Positions 8,783-17,573 of a stretch of DNA of 50,687 nucleotides are shown here, one piece after another. A model generated the notes under the pieces. The model saw nothing but the letters and a program-made list of their open reading frames with translations, was not told where the DNA came from and searched no databases. Source of the DNA: Hyphomicrobiales bacterium (GTDB taxonomy: Bacteria; Pseudomonadota; Alphaproteobacteria; Rhizobiales; Beijerinckiaceae); assembly GCA_019247605.1 (NCBI GenBank), contig JAFBAS010000187.1, positions 1 to 50,687 on the forward strand, in the 5' to 3' direction. Made by a program: the position numbers and the translations under genes. Numbering within the stretch: position 1 is the stretch's first letter; every line of letters starts with the position of its first letter.

Positions 8783-9109
8783 ATGCGAAAAACCATGCGA
8801 ACGCGAGCCAAATGGAGCCGTTGGGGATGGGGGCGTGGTGAGGGTTATTCGCTCGAAATCGGAGGAGCGTTTCGCTGCTCGGTCGTGCTCAAGCCAGCTT
8901 CCGGAGAGGAGGCCGCGAGCTATTCGGCTTCGATCAATGCCGTCGAATGCGGCCGATATGCGGACAGGGAAAGTGCGATGCGGGTTGTGGAGCAGCGCCT
9001 CGAATCCGACATGGCGAGGGTGATGCGCGACTGGACGGTCTACCAGGCCCTGAAAGCACTCAACGGCGATCAAGTCCCACGCATAGCACTGCATCCACGC
9101 AAGCGGTGA
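8783..9109 (+). CDS. Hypothetical small protein
   Basis: A 108-residue protein. After a basic start (MRKTMRTRAKWSRWGWGRG) comes a beta-rich middle (YSLEIGGAFRCSVVLKPASG) and a helical end (ESAMRVVEQRLESDMARVMRDWTVYQAL). No family is recognised and the ribosome site is weak. It is divergent from the 8174-8569 gene. Codon use resembles its neighbours, which favours a real gene. Confidence 0.5.
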   Translation: MRKTMRTRAKWSRWGWGRGEGYSLEIGGAFRCSVVLKPASGEEAASYSASINAVECGRYADRESAMRVVEQRLESDMARVMRDWTVYQALKALNGDQVPRIALHPRKR

Positions 9110-9280
9110 GTGAACGCACACCCAAGGACCGCTCTAGACTAGAGGCCTCCCGAGGCTCGCCTCGCCTCCTCCCGAGCGCAGACGTTGGTGGGCGAAAAGA
9201 GAGACGTAACATTCCAGCTGCCGCATCCGAGGAAGACGGCGTACCTCCAGTCCTGGAGCAGCCGCAAGAAATCGTCTGCC

Positions 9281-9478
9281 TCAAATGTGGTCGGCGCGAT
9301 CGGTCATCCGGTGCAAAAGCCTAGCTGGCCAGGCCATGGCGTCAGGAAGCTCCTGCACGACACTTGCCACGAGCTCGGAGGCCGAGGCGCCACTCCATTT
9401 CGTCTGGATCGTTGGCGAGAGTTCCACTCCAACACCGACGAGGTAGATGATGATGAGCAGGGCGATGAGTAGACGCAT
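9281..9478 (-). CDS. Small membrane protein
   Basis: A 65-residue protein starting MRLLIALLIIIYLVGVGVELSP, one membrane helix or signal anchor, followed by an amphipathic part (ELVASVVQELPDAMAWPARLLHR). A GGAG lies about nine bases upstream of the ATG at 9478; the frame continues to 9619 without support. It lies about 170 bp downstream of the DUF2778 gene on the same strand and could share its transcript. Function unknown. Confidence 0.55.
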   Translation of the reverse strand: MRLLIALLIIIYLVGVGVELSPTIQTKWSGASASELVASVVQELPDAMAWPARLLHRMTDRADHI

Positions 9479-9651
9479 GGCGCTGTTCTCCGGCCAGCTC
9501 TCAAAATGCGCAAAAGCTCGGCGGGCGGTTTTGCAATCGGAAAGGCGGCGAGCGCGCGCGCTCAGGTCCCTTTGCCGCCCTTTCGAAACGTCTAAAGCCT
9601 GTGCTCGTTCCCGCACCAAATGCTAGGCTCGAAGCGGAAGGAGCGGCTACC

Positions 9652-10839
9652 TCAATTGTGGCTCGACGCCACGCTGAAAGGCGCCCCGACGTGAGTGACG
9701 ACCGCTATTTTGGAAATTTCACCACTCTGAAAGGCACGAAGGAATTTGGGATAATCGCGGAATGACACGCATCCGTTGGAGTCCCCGCGTGGCCCCAACA
9801 TGTAACTATGGGCGAGGATGCCGTTGCGGCCGAACATGTTGCCGCTGCCGGTCGGATTCATGCGCAACGCAGGAACGCCGTGAAACAGATCGCGCCTCAG
9901 CTCGAGGTCATAAACATTGGGCGGCGTCGCTCCCCGGTTCTTCTCGCTGACATAGCGGGGATCATCGAACCGGTTCCCGAGTCCCGAATGAGCTTCGAGC
10001 TTCTCGCCGCTGGGCAAATACACGGTGTGCGCCTCGATATCGTAGAGCGCAGTCCGACCACCAAGCCCGGCTAGAGCGCCTTGACCTTCGGTGCGCGCGG
10101 CGAAGGCCGAGCTTGTTGCCTGAGAGAATGCCGAAAAAAGCTTCTGCAGCGGATTGCGATCATCCTGCGCGGGCGCGCTCGTCACGACAGTCTCGGGCGT
10201 TGCACCCGCGCGCGGCTTCGCGTCGCTCGCAAGCGGATGAGCAGCCTCCTTGTTCTGGGCAGGCTGGGAAAACGCGGGCGCCTCGGCCGAAGCTGTCGTG
10301 GTTGCTACCGTGTCCATGGGGCGCCTGGGCGGCAAGGGGACGAGGCGCGATCCCGTGCCCGACGGAGGCAACGGAGCATCGAGGGTCGCGGTGATGCTGC
10401 GCAAAGGTGCCGCTTCTGCCGGCAGCACCGCACTTGGAGTCGTCGTCGCAACTTTGAGCGTCGCGTGTCTCGGGGTCGCCGTGGTCAAGGATGGAGTCGC
10501 ATTCAGAGGTGTGGCCGGCTCGGCAATCGCGGGGGTCTCGGGCGCGCTCCCCTCGATCGACATCCGGGACGCGACAGGCTTCCTTGGTTGCAAGGGGAAA
10601 GCGCCCGCGCTCGCAAGCACATTCGGCTTTTCTCCGATTCGTAGGCTAGGACTGGCCGCAGGACCGGTGGTGGAAGTAAGCGAGGCGAAAAGCGCGCAAC
10701 TCGCGGATATCACCGAAACGACCAACGCAGCCGCCACAATCGTAAAGCCCAGACCGAGGGCGGCGAGAGCCAAGAGTCGAAGCTGTTCCCATGGCAGAAC
10801 GAATTCGTCGAAAGTGGTGATATCGCTGGCGTAAGTCAT
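9652..10839 (-). CDS. DUF2778 (L,D-transpeptidase-like) cell-wall protein with long linker
   Basis: A 395-residue protein in three parts. Residues about 20-54 form a hydrophobic anchor. Residues about 60-235 are low-complexity, rich in Pro, Ala and Thr, the sort of linker that spans the periplasm. From about 258 to the end is a DUF2778 (Tlde1-type) domain: ALYDIEAHTVYLPSG, then RMNPTGSGNMFGRNGILAH, and the catalytic-looking His344 and Cys357 in HSYMLGPRGDSNGC. This fold is related to YkuD transpeptidases and includes peptidoglycan-cleaving or exchanging enzymes. In Rhizobiales such proteins are chromosomal housekeeping proteins, so an effector role is not implied. Confidence 0.85.
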   Translation of the reverse strand: MTYASDITTFDEFVLPWEQLRLLALAALGLGFTIVAAALVVSVISASCALFASLTSTTGPAASPSLRIGEKPNVLASAGAFPLQPRKPVASRMSIEGSAPETPAIAEPATPLNATPSLTTATPRHATLKVATTTPSAVLPAEAAPLRSITATLDAPLPPSGTGSRLVPLPPRRPMDTVATTTASAEAPAFSQPAQNKEAAHPLASDAKPRAGATPETVVTSAPAQDDRNPLQKLFSAFSQATSSAFAARTEGQGALAGLGGRTALYDIEAHTVYLPSGEKLEAHSGLGNRFDDPRYVSEKNRGATPPNVYDLELRRDLFHGVPALRMNPTGSGNMFGRNGILAHSYMLGPRGDSNGCVSFRDYPKFLRAFQSGEISKIAVVTHVGAPFSVASSHN

Positions 10840-11171
10840 CGGTCCTCATACTCGGCAAGTGGCGGCATCAAGCACATAAGCGGCGGCTTTTCCTTTGCAG
10901 CGTTGGCGGGATTGTGCTCACAAATGAGCATTCTATGGGCGTTTTGCTTTATTGTGGCCACAAATCCTCTTGGAACACAAGAATAGAACCTTGAATCTGG
11001 CAAATGCCCTGCCGGGGCTCGGCATGAGGCAGTTCGCCACAAGCATTGCCTTCGACCCGATAATTTGGCCGAAGTTGGTAACTATTTTTTTAAAGGGCAA
11101 AACGGCCCGAGGGATCGGGAGACGAAGCGGAATACGAGATGCTGGATGAATGAAGCAACGCGCCAACGGCG
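10840..11171 (+). other. Intergenic promoter region, no gene
   Basis: About 330 bp between divergent genes (DUF2778 protein to the left, hydroxyacid dehydrogenase to the right). The middle (10920-11100) is richer in A and T than its surroundings, as expected for promoters. No operator-like palindrome stood out. Confidence 0.4.
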
Positions 11172-12137
11172 ATGAACGCAATGAAGCTCATGGTTCACTA
11201 CGACAAGCCCGAGCTGGTGCTCGATGTTCTGCGTCGGCGCCTCGACCGCATGGACCTCACTTGCTGCACGAGCTACGCGGCGCTCCCGGAGGCTCTCGAG
11301 GACGAGCAACCGGAGATCCTCTATAGCGTGCGCTTCGCCGGCACCCTCGGGTTTCCGCGCGAAGCCATCGTCACCTGCCCTTCTTTGAAATGGGTATCCG
11401 TTGGCGGCGCGGGAATCGATCATCTCGCCCCTTGGGATACTTCGCGTCTCACCGTGACGAACGCCGCGGGGGTCGGCGCCGAGACTATGGCCCAATATGC
11501 CATGGCTTCGATCCTCCACTTCACTTTGGGCTTTCACGAGTTCACCGCCCACCAACGCGAACGCCGCTGGAGCGACGGCATGGTCGCGACGGTAAGAGGC
11601 CTTACGCTTGCGATCCTCGGCCTCGGCAACACGGGGCGCGCAGTGGCTGCGCTCGCGGTCGCATTCGGCATGCGCGTCATCGGCATGCGCGCAAATCCGA
11701 TCGCCACGCAGAACGTCGAGCACGTTGTCGGTCCGAACGACCTTCGCCACCTCTTGGAACAGGCGGATGGCGTGCTCGTTTGCCTGCCGCTCACACCGAG
11801 AACGCGTCACCTTGTCGACCGGCCGCAATTCTCAACCATGAAGTGCGGATGTGTCCTCGTCGATGTTTCGCGCGGCGGAATCGTGCGGCAAGCCGCTCTC
11901 CTCGAATCCCTCCAGAATGGCCGGCTGAAAGGCGCGGCGCTCGACGTGTTCGAGACGGAGCCGCTGCCGCGCGAGAGTCCCCTCTGGACGATGCCGAACG
12001 TGATCGTCACTCCCCATTGTTCGAGCGTTTACCAGGGGTGGGAGAGGCGCTCGATAGAGATGTTCTGCGACAACGTCGAGCGTTGGCGTCGCGGCGAGAA
12101 GAGGCAGAATGTGGTCGATCCTTGCCGCGGCTATTGA
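11172..12137 (+). CDS. D-isomer-specific 2-hydroxyacid dehydrogenase
   Basis: A 321-residue NAD(P)-dependent oxidoreductase interconverting a 2-oxoacid and a D-2-hydroxyacid in the cytosol. The nucleotide motif is LAILGLGNTGRA (residues 146-157), and the catalytic triad can be placed as Arg234 (DVSRGGIV), Glu263 (FETEPLP) and His282 (TPHCSS). It is close in pattern to glyoxylate/hydroxypyruvate reductase-type members, but the substrate is not readable from sequence. An MmgE/PrpD gene starts 74 bp downstream on the same strand, so the pair may act on a small dicarboxylic or hydroxy acid. Confidence 0.88.
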   Translation: MNAMKLMVHYDKPELVLDVLRRRLDRMDLTCCTSYAALPEALEDEQPEILYSVRFAGTLGFPREAIVTCPSLKWVSVGGAGIDHLAPWDTSRLTVTNAAGVGAETMAQYAMASILHFTLGFHEFTAHQRERRWSDGMVATVRGLTLAILGLGNTGRAVAALAVAFGMRVIGMRANPIATQNVEHVVGPNDLRHLLEQADGVLVCLPLTPRTRHLVDRPQFSTMKCGCVLVDVSRGGIVRQAALLESLQNGRLKGAALDVFETEPLPRESPLWTMPNVIVTPHCSSVYQGWERRSIEMFCDNVERWRRGEKRQNVVDPCRGY

Positions 12138-12211
12138 GGAAAGGTATCCGCGGGGAAAAGCGCGTTTCGAGGAAATCCGACTTCCTGCCGATGCAGACGA
12201 GAGATTGAGAA

Positions 12212-13642
12212 ATGTCGCGCGAAATCTCCCTTGCACGCTTTGCTCCGATCGGCGACTTCATCTTGGGAACGCGGCCTTCGCGTCTTCCACAAGAGGTTCG
12301 GCGTTTCGCATCGCTTCTTCTCCTCGATACTCTGGGCGTCGCCGCAGCGGCAGCGACGATGGAGCCGGCGCGCATCGCACGCGATGTAGCCACTCGACTT
12401 TACCGTGCAGGACCCGACGGGCCTGCGGCCAAACTCCTGTTCGACGGGAGAACCGTGAGCGTGCCCGGTGCTGTATTTGCGGCCGCCGCTCAGATCGACA
12501 ATCTCGACGCTCATGACGGATACAACCCCAGCAAGGGCCACACCGGGGTCGTCGTGGTGCCGGCCCTCCTCGCTTTCGCGCAAACGCTGCCCGCGCTTCC
12601 CGCGCGACAAGCCATCGACGCACTCGTGATCGGCTACGAGGTGGGTGCGCGTGCCGCGATCGCGCTGCACAAGACAGCGAGCGACTATCACAGCTCAGGC
12701 GCGTGGAACGCGCTTGCCGTCGCCGCGCTCGGTGCGCGGCTGAGCAAGCTTCGAGCCGATCAGCTGCGCGATGCGCTTGGCATCGCCGAATACCATGGAC
12801 CGCGCAGCCAGATGATGCGGGTGATCGACCATCCGACGATGCTTCATGATGGCTCAGCCTTCGGCGCCCTTGCTGGAGCGTCGGCCGTTTTCCTCGCGCA
12901 AGCCGGATATACGGGTGCGCCCGCGATCACTGTCGAAAGTGACGCGGTCTCGGAACTCTGGGAGGACCTTGGCGAGACTTTCAGGATCACACAGCATTAC
13001 ATCAAGCCCTACCCGATCTGCCGCTGGGCCCATGCGCTTATCGAAGGCGCGCTCAAGCTGCGCAGCGAACATGCTTTCGTCCTTGACGAGATCGTCTCCA
13101 TCGAGCTCGCCACTTTTCGCGAGGCGGCGCGCCTGTTTCGCGGCGTGCCGCGGACAAGCCCTGTTGCGCAGTATGCAATCTCATTTCCCGTCGCCGCGGC
13201 GCTCGCGAACGGGCAGCTTGGGGTGCACGAACTCGCCGATGCCTCGCTACAAGACGAGAACATCTCACGCCTCGTGGCTCTGACCTCTATTCGGGAAGAA
13301 GACGCCTACAACCGGGAATTCCCGAAGAGCCGACTTGGGGATGTGGAATTGGTGCTCAGGGACGGAAGCAGGCTTCGCTCCGGCACGCTCGACGCGCGCG
13401 GAGGGCCCGAAGCCCCGATGACTGAGAGCGAGATCATCACCAAATATCGTGAATATGCGACACCTGCGCTCGGGAGGCCACGAGCCCATGCGCTTGAAAC
13501 CTCCGTGCTCGAGCTGTGCGACGACCACGGAGATTTCTGCTCTGTGCTCGCGCTGACCTCGAAAAAAAGCGGCCGCCTCAGTGCTCCCGCCCGACCAGGC
13601 CATGAAACGAATGATGTTGCAAAAGCGAGGAGAATTTCATGA
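12212..13642 (+). CDS. MmgE/PrpD family protein
   Basis: A 476-residue cytosolic protein of the family that includes 2-methylcitrate dehydratase, itaconate decarboxylase (CadA) and epimerase-like members. Recognisable landmarks: LLLDTLGVAAAAA near the start, AQIDNLDAHDGYNPSKGHTGVVVVPALLA (the conserved D-D-x-H-like segment), an ALGIAEYHGPRSQMM block, and the second domain with IKPYPICRWAHALIEGAL. No citrate-pathway genes (prpB, prpC) are near, so a role in the 2-methylcitrate cycle is unlikely. Co-directional with the hydroxyacid dehydrogenase upstream, and its stop overlaps the next start by 4 bp (ATGA). Confidence 0.85.
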   Translation: MSREISLARFAPIGDFILGTRPSRLPQEVRRFASLLLLDTLGVAAAAATMEPARIARDVATRLYRAGPDGPAAKLLFDGRTVSVPGAVFAAAAQIDNLDAHDGYNPSKGHTGVVVVPALLAFAQTLPALPARQAIDALVIGYEVGARAAIALHKTASDYHSSGAWNALAVAALGARLSKLRADQLRDALGIAEYHGPRSQMMRVIDHPTMLHDGSAFGALAGASAVFLAQAGYTGAPAITVESDAVSELWEDLGETFRITQHYIKPYPICRWAHALIEGALKLRSEHAFVLDEIVSIELATFREAARLFRGVPRTSPVAQYAISFPVAAALANGQLGVHELADASLQDENISRLVALTSIREEDAYNREFPKSRLGDVELVLRDGSRLRSGTLDARGGPEAPMTESEIITKYREYATPALGRPRAHALETSVLELCDDHGDFCSVLALTSKKSGRLSAPARPGHETNDVAKARRIS

Positions 13643-13878
13643 CAAAAATCACCTACAAAATCGTCGAACATGATGGCGGTTGGGCTTATCGGGTGGGCGA
13701 CACGCTCTCAGAAACGTTTGCGACACATGATCTCGCGCGCAAAGCTGCGGAACGTGCTGCGTCCGAGCAAGTCGTCGGAGGCAGCGATGCCGGAATTTCT
13801 TACGAAGACCAACAAGGACGTTGGCACGACGAGGTTTCGCATGGCGATGACCGGCCGGAAACTGAAGTTGAAGGTTGA
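13639..13878 (+). CDS. DUF2188-type small protein
   Basis: A 79-residue protein matching the DUF2188 pattern: YKIVEHDGGWAYRVGDTLSETFATHDLARKAAERAA, followed by an acidic tail with YEDQQGRWHDE. These proteins are thought to fold as a small beta-beta-alpha unit; their function is unknown. The ATG overlaps the stop of the MmgE/PrpD gene (ATGA), so the two are translationally coupled. Confidence 0.8.
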   Translation: MTKITYKIVEHDGGWAYRVGDTLSETFATHDLARKAAERAASEQVVGGSDAGISYEDQQGRWHDEVSHGDDRPETEVEG

Positions 13879-13935
13879 TGATCCTGAGCAATATTTGAAC
13901 TATTCCCGGCTAATTTCTGCCCTCGGCACGTGCAT

Positions 13936-13955
13936 GCTTGGCTATGTATTAGCCA
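13936..13955 (+). terminator. Weak hairpin after the DUF2188 gene
   Basis: TTGGCTA and TAGCCAA face each other around a short TGTAT-type loop, about 60 bases after the stop. No clear T-run follows, so its role as terminator is uncertain. Confidence 0.35.
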
Positions 13956-14002
13956 ATTCATAAGTTTTGCATGCCGTCCAACGCGCGAGCGTCTCTCAAA
14001 AC

Positions 14003-14059
14003 TGAATGGTTAACCATTCATTAGCCTTTATCGCCAATTCTTGCCGAGTCATTAACCAT
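14003..14059 (+). promoter_or_regulatory. Perfect 18-bp palindrome and CtrA-like sites upstream of parA
   Basis: TGAATGGTTAACCATTCA at 14003-14020 is a perfect palindrome. It overlaps a TTAA-N7-TTAG pattern (14010-14024) that nearly fits the alphaproteobacterial CtrA box TTAA-N7-TTAA. A second TTAACCAT half-site lies at 14052-14059, next to a GAGTC at 14046-14050, which fits the CcrM methylation site GANTC. The parA-like start is at 14111. This is consistent with cell-cycle control, which is inference. Confidence 0.5.
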
Positions 14060-14110
14060 GCCTTGTCGAGCATATATCGAAATCGAACATAACGAGGGAC
14101 GGAGGACTTC

Positions 14111-14767
14111 ATGCGCACGCTTGCTTTTGTCACACAGAAGGGCGGCTCGGGAAAGAGCACCCTGGCGAGTTCGCTCGCGGTCGCGGCGATGCAGGCCGGA
14201 GAGCGCGTCTACATGTTGGACATGGATCCTCAGGGCTCGCTCACAAGCTGGGCAAAGTTGCGAGAGGCCGAAGAACCCTGCGTCCAGGCGGTCACCGCTG
14301 GGCGGCTCGCCTCGACGCTGGCCGCCATCGAGGAGAGCGGCTTCACGCTCACCATCATCGACACGCCGGGCGTCGAGGGTCCGGCCAGCATCGCCGCCAT
14401 GAAGCTCGCCGATCTCAACATCATCCCGGCTCGACCGAACGCTTTTGACCTTTGGGCGAGTGAGATTACGCGCAAGGCCTTGCGGCAGCACCGGGCCGAT
14501 TACGTGTTCGTGCTCAATCAATGCCCTCCCGCACAACAGACAGCTCGCGTTCAGCAGGGCGCCGAAGCCCTTGAAGCCCTCGGGGGGCTGATTACGCCCT
14601 TGATCCTCACCCGGGTCGATTTCCAGGAATCAGCGCGGGCTGGCCTTGGCGTCACCGAGTGGCACCCGGCAGGCGCCGCGGCGCAGGAGATGCGCGCGAT
14701 GTGGTCCTCGATAAAAAGGCGCTTGGGGCGGCGCGCACAAAAAACACCGATGCGCAGGGCTGCATAA
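14111..14767 (+). CDS. ParA/MinD-family ATPase, orphan
   Basis: A 218-residue cytosolic protein with the deviant Walker A motif KGGSGKST at residues 10-17, a Walker A' MLDMDPQGS and a Walker B-like IIDTPGVEG. The C-terminus is basic (KRRLGRRAQKTPMRR). Relatives partition plasmids, chromosomes or large protein complexes. No parB, replication or chemotaxis gene is adjacent, so this is an orphan ParA whose cargo is unknown. Its upstream region carries the palindrome and CtrA-like sites described separately. Confidence 0.85.
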   Translation: MRTLAFVTQKGGSGKSTLASSLAVAAMQAGERVYMLDMDPQGSLTSWAKLREAEEPCVQAVTAGRLASTLAAIEESGFTLTIIDTPGVEGPASIAAMKLADLNIIPARPNAFDLWASEITRKALRQHRADYVFVLNQCPPAQQTARVQQGAEALEALGGLITPLILTRVDFQESARAGLGVTEWHPAGAAAQEMRAMWSSIKRRLGRRAQKTPMRRAA

Positions 14768-14953
14768 TGCGTCGGTCGAGGTGATCACATTCCAAGGCAA
14801 CGAGCCGATAGCGTCGCCGGCCTCCAAAGCGTGGCCGGCGACGCGTTTTCGCGTTAATGGGTTGTGAACGACACCGGCACAATGCTGGCCATGGTAGTGG
14901 GCGCGCGGGAACAAGTGTCGCTCGCCTGACGTTTCGGCCGCACGGAGGGTGCC

Positions 14954-15202
14954 ATGGGTAGCGTGCAAAACTACCGTCGGTCAGCTACGGAGTGCCTCGC
15001 TCTGGCCGATCTCGTTTCCAACCCCGGTGATCGAGCAATGCTCGTTGCCATGGCGGCGCGATGGTATGATCTCGCAGAAAAGGCCGGCAAGCGCGGCGAT
15101 GCTCATGGCTTCCCAAATCCACATCAGGAAAGGCGTGCGCGCTTTCGGGTCGTGTCGGGGTCGAAGGCCCCATCGCCTCCTCCAAAACGGGACAATGGGT
15201 AG
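14954..15202 (+). CDS. Small rhizobial protein of unknown function
   Basis: An 82-residue protein with NYRRSATECLALADLVSNPGDRAMLVAMAARWYDLAEKA, a helical pattern (often A-x-x-C-x-x-LA and W-x-x-LAE) seen in a very abundant family of short proteins in Bradyrhizobium-type genomes. The tail is basic and Pro-rich. GGAGGGTGCC just before the ATG is a good ribosome site. Cytosolic; function unknown. Confidence 0.7.
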   Translation: MGSVQNYRRSATECLALADLVSNPGDRAMLVAMAARWYDLAEKAGKRGDAHGFPNPHQERRARFRVVSGSKAPSPPPKRDNG

Positions 15203-15263
15203 GCGGACCTGTTCCTTCGGCTTTAGTTCTGGCCAACTTTATCAGCCCCGTCGCACAAAAAAT

Positions 15264-15288
15264 GCCCCGCTCCCTTCGTAAGCGGGGC
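15264..15288 (-). terminator. Rho-independent terminator
   Basis: GCCCCGCT and AGCGGGGC form an eight-pair stem around a nine-base loop. Read on the minus strand it is followed directly by ATTTTTTG, so it should terminate the small minus-strand gene at 15382-15594. Confidence 0.8.
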
Positions 15289-15381
15289 ACAGTGTCTTGA
15301 TGCCCCACGAAAACGCGTGAGGCAAAGGCAAGTTCCGCGACGGTCTGCCTCGGAGGTCGCGAACTGCGCCTGTTTTTTCTG

Positions 15382-15594
15382 TTAGATTCCCTGCTTTCTA
15401 TTGGTGGAGGAATCACATCGCCAATTCATGATCGTCCAATTTGGATTGGCCATGGCCCATTGGGCCAAGGTCGGTTGGGCTTGCATCACGCATGCGGTCG
15501 CGCGCAAATCACCTTGCATCGGGATGTATTTCTCGTCGCACACGTTGACATTGGCAACGGCGCAAACCGTGAAGACCAATTCAAGGAAGTTCAT
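15382..15594 (-). CDS. Small exported Cys-containing protein
   Basis: A 70-residue protein starting MNFLELVFTVCAVANVNVCDE, a short hydrophobic export-like start. The rest has spaced cysteines and Trp (ACVMQAQPTLAQWAMANPNWTIMNWRC), which suggests disulfides in the periplasm. A related pattern (AQP-x-LA-x-W, then W-x-C) is familiar from short rhizobial proteins, function unknown. AGGGAGAGAAGG just before the ATG decides the start; the frame is open further to 15783. Followed by its own terminator. Confidence 0.65.
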   Translation of the reverse strand: MNFLELVFTVCAVANVNVCDEKYIPMQGDLRATACVMQAQPTLAQWAMANPNWTIMNWRCDSSTNRKQGI

Positions 15595-15785
15595 CCTTCT
15601 CTCCCTCATCGCCTTTTGCGGGGCCGCCTTGCCGATACAATGCAAGCTGCGTGCCTGAGGGCATCGCGCCGCGATCAGAGAGGCGCGATTTCTCGGAGAC
15701 TCCCAACAGAAAGGTATTCGGAGGCTCCGAACGCAAAGGCAGAGGTGAGCGCGATCACGGGCTGGCAAAAAAATTCGAGCCACGC

Positions 15786-15909
15786 GGAATAAAATTCCGA
15801 TGATCGGGGTCTATACGCATAGCCACGGTTCCAATGCCCCCCCATCATGCCGTGGCCCAGGGCCTCGCCGACTCCCCTTACGATGACAGGTCGGTGAGGT
15901 CCTGTTTTT
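15786..15909 (+). ncRNA. Candidate small RNA ending in an intrinsic terminator
   Basis: Three stems lie in a row without a reading frame: GGAAT/ATTCC near 15786, GCCACGG/CCGTGGC at about 15821-15855 with a C7 tract in its loop, and CCTCGCCGAC (15863-15872) with GTCGGTGAGG (15890-15899, one G-T pair). The last is followed by TCCTGTTTTT. A plus-strand terminator with no plus-strand gene before it suggests a short independent transcript. C-rich loops are typical of alphaproteobacterial riboregulators that pair with ribosome sites. No known RNA family is assigned. Confidence 0.35.
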
Positions 15910-15949
15910 ATGTGCGAGCTGCCGTTTGCAGAAACGCTAGCGGCTTTGC

Positions 15950-17047
15950 CTAGCCGGCCTGTAGGCTTCCAGCCTCGCGAAGCCCCCGCAGATGGCTAAT
16001 CTTGATGGCGATCGCGTTGCGGCGTTCCTCTTCCTCGGCGACTCGTCGAGCCTCGCGCCAAGCGCTGGCCTGCCGCAGCAAGCCCGTGCGCGAGATTACC
16101 TGCGTCTCCTTGGTTTCGCCGGCCGCGATCGGACCCTTCACGCTCGCGTCGTCATGCGGGTGATCGAGGCTCGTCTGCACCGAAGCGGGGGCGCCCTCCG
16201 TGGGGTCTGCCGTGGTAGGCGAGGAAACTATCGACAATTGTGCCTCACTCTCCTGCCTACTGCGGTTATACCCGGGATTGCGAGTCGCCCAGATCGCGGC
16301 TTGAGTGCGGTTTTGAGCCCCAATCTTCTTGAGTATCGCCTTCACATGCACTTTTACGGTGGAGTCGGTGATCGCCAGCTCCCGAGCGATGGCCTTGTTG
16401 GAATGGCCCTGCACCAGAAAACCGAGGATCCGCTCCTCCTGCGCCGAGAGTCGCCCTTGGGGGGGCGCCGCCGGCTCGGCCGAGTTCGATATTCCTATAC
16501 GCGCGCACATCGAGGATAAGACGCTCGAGGGAAGGATCGTCTCGCCCAACAGAACCAACTCGAGCGATTTCAAGAAAATGGAGCTCGACACCCCTTTGGC
16601 GAGACACGCTTTGGCGCCAGCTTGAAAGAGCAGCGCAAAATCGGCCAAGCGATTCGAATCGATCAGTGTCACAACGAAAGCTTCTGGATGACGCTCCTTG
16701 AGAAGCGTGACTTGGCGTGAGGCGCTTTCCGGCTCGCCGGCTCCGTCAAGGATGAACAGGATCGTCCCCTGCTCGTGCGATTGCCTGCGAATCCACTGCT
16801 CGGCCTTGGCCTTGGCGGCCAACACGCAAAATTCGGTCTTGTCGAGAATGTGTCGAAGACCCTCGAGAAACAGACTGCTAGGCCCGATTAAAACCGTGGT
16901 GATGGGCTGGCTCGCCACGCCCCGCAGATCGCCGCGCCCGTTGCTGCCGGTTTCACCGGGCGAAATCGCTCGAAGCAGTGGGCGGCGACGCTCCACCGCC
17001 GGCCAGACCAGGCTCACATTCGAGCCGTTTTGAGCCGTATCTCCCAT
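15950..17047 (-). CDS. LuxR-type regulator with degenerate receiver domain
   Basis: A 365-residue regulator. Residues about 48-180 have the receiver layout (TTVLIGPSSLFLEGLRHIL, Asp101 in LFILDGAGE, Lys151 in CLAKGVSS). The acidic pair that normally binds Mg2+ at the end of strand 1 is replaced by Gly-Pro (IGPSS), so normal phosphorylation is doubtful. Residues about 198-256 form a textbook LuxR/NarL helix-turn-helix (LSAQEERILGFLVQGHSNKAIA, STVKVHVKAILKKIG). The 100-residue C-terminal tail is charged and probably disordered or helical. Divergent from a second regulator at 17574. Target genes unknown. Confidence 0.85.
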   Translation of the reverse strand: MGDTAQNGSNVSLVWPAVERRRPLLRAISPGETGSNGRGDLRGVASQPITTVLIGPSSLFLEGLRHILDKTEFCVLAAKAKAEQWIRRQSHEQGTILFILDGAGEPESASRQVTLLKERHPEAFVVTLIDSNRLADFALLFQAGAKACLAKGVSSSIFLKSLELVLLGETILPSSVLSSMCARIGISNSAEPAAPPQGRLSAQEERILGFLVQGHSNKAIARELAITDSTVKVHVKAILKKIGAQNRTQAAIWATRNPGYNRSRQESEAQLSIVSSPTTADPTEGAPASVQTSLDHPHDDASVKGPIAAGETKETQVISRTGLLRQASAWREARRVAEEEERRNAIAIKISHLRGLREAGSLQAG

Positions 17048-17573
17048 ATTGGCGCCTCATATTCAGACAAAGGGTTGGAATACTCGTGTGGAACGCAGAA
17101 CCCGTACCGAAACGGACTCGATACGCGTCGCCCACCGGCTTTCCCTCGCCCTTTGTTCCCGCTCTTTTCTGTAGAAGTGGTCTTCATAAGGCGATCGCGT
17201 TTCTCGGCTCCCGAGGCACAATTCCTCGCAGAAGCTGCGACCCGCGAAGTAGGAGTGGGGAAGGAGGAGAGCTTGCATCCGTCCCACAACGTCAGCGTCA
17301 CAGAATCGTTGCATGCATTTAACGAGCCGGAACATCCTTCGAAGGCCGTTTAGCTGTGGAGCGCGCGCCATCCTTGGCAATTTCGAGGTAGGTTTGCGCA
17401 TTTCTCCGGTATTCGTTGCATTTTTGCGACAATTGCATCCACCTTCCAGTTCCTTCGCTCATTGCCGTTGTGGCCTATACCAGGCCGAACGGATTACCTC
17501 TTTTTTGCCGCCGCCTGCCCCCTCCATCTAGGTTGAGCGGCGATCGACATCGGGCCTTAATGCACCTCATCAC
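17048..17573 (+). other. Intergenic region between two divergent regulators
   Basis: About 525 bp. No frame on either strand carries a convincing start or family pattern. It must hold the promoters of both LuxR-type genes. I found no obvious shared operator by eye. Confidence 0.4.

Noticed and set aside
9652-10839. DUF2778 protein as a type VI secretion effector
   Set aside because: No secretion-system, immunity or Rhs/VgrG gene is near, and the protein has a membrane anchor and long wall-spanning linker, so a house-keeping wall role is more likely.
14111-14767. ParA as a sign of a plasmid or integrative element
   Set aside because: No ParB, Rep, integrase or attachment site is visible, and the flanking genes look chromosomal.
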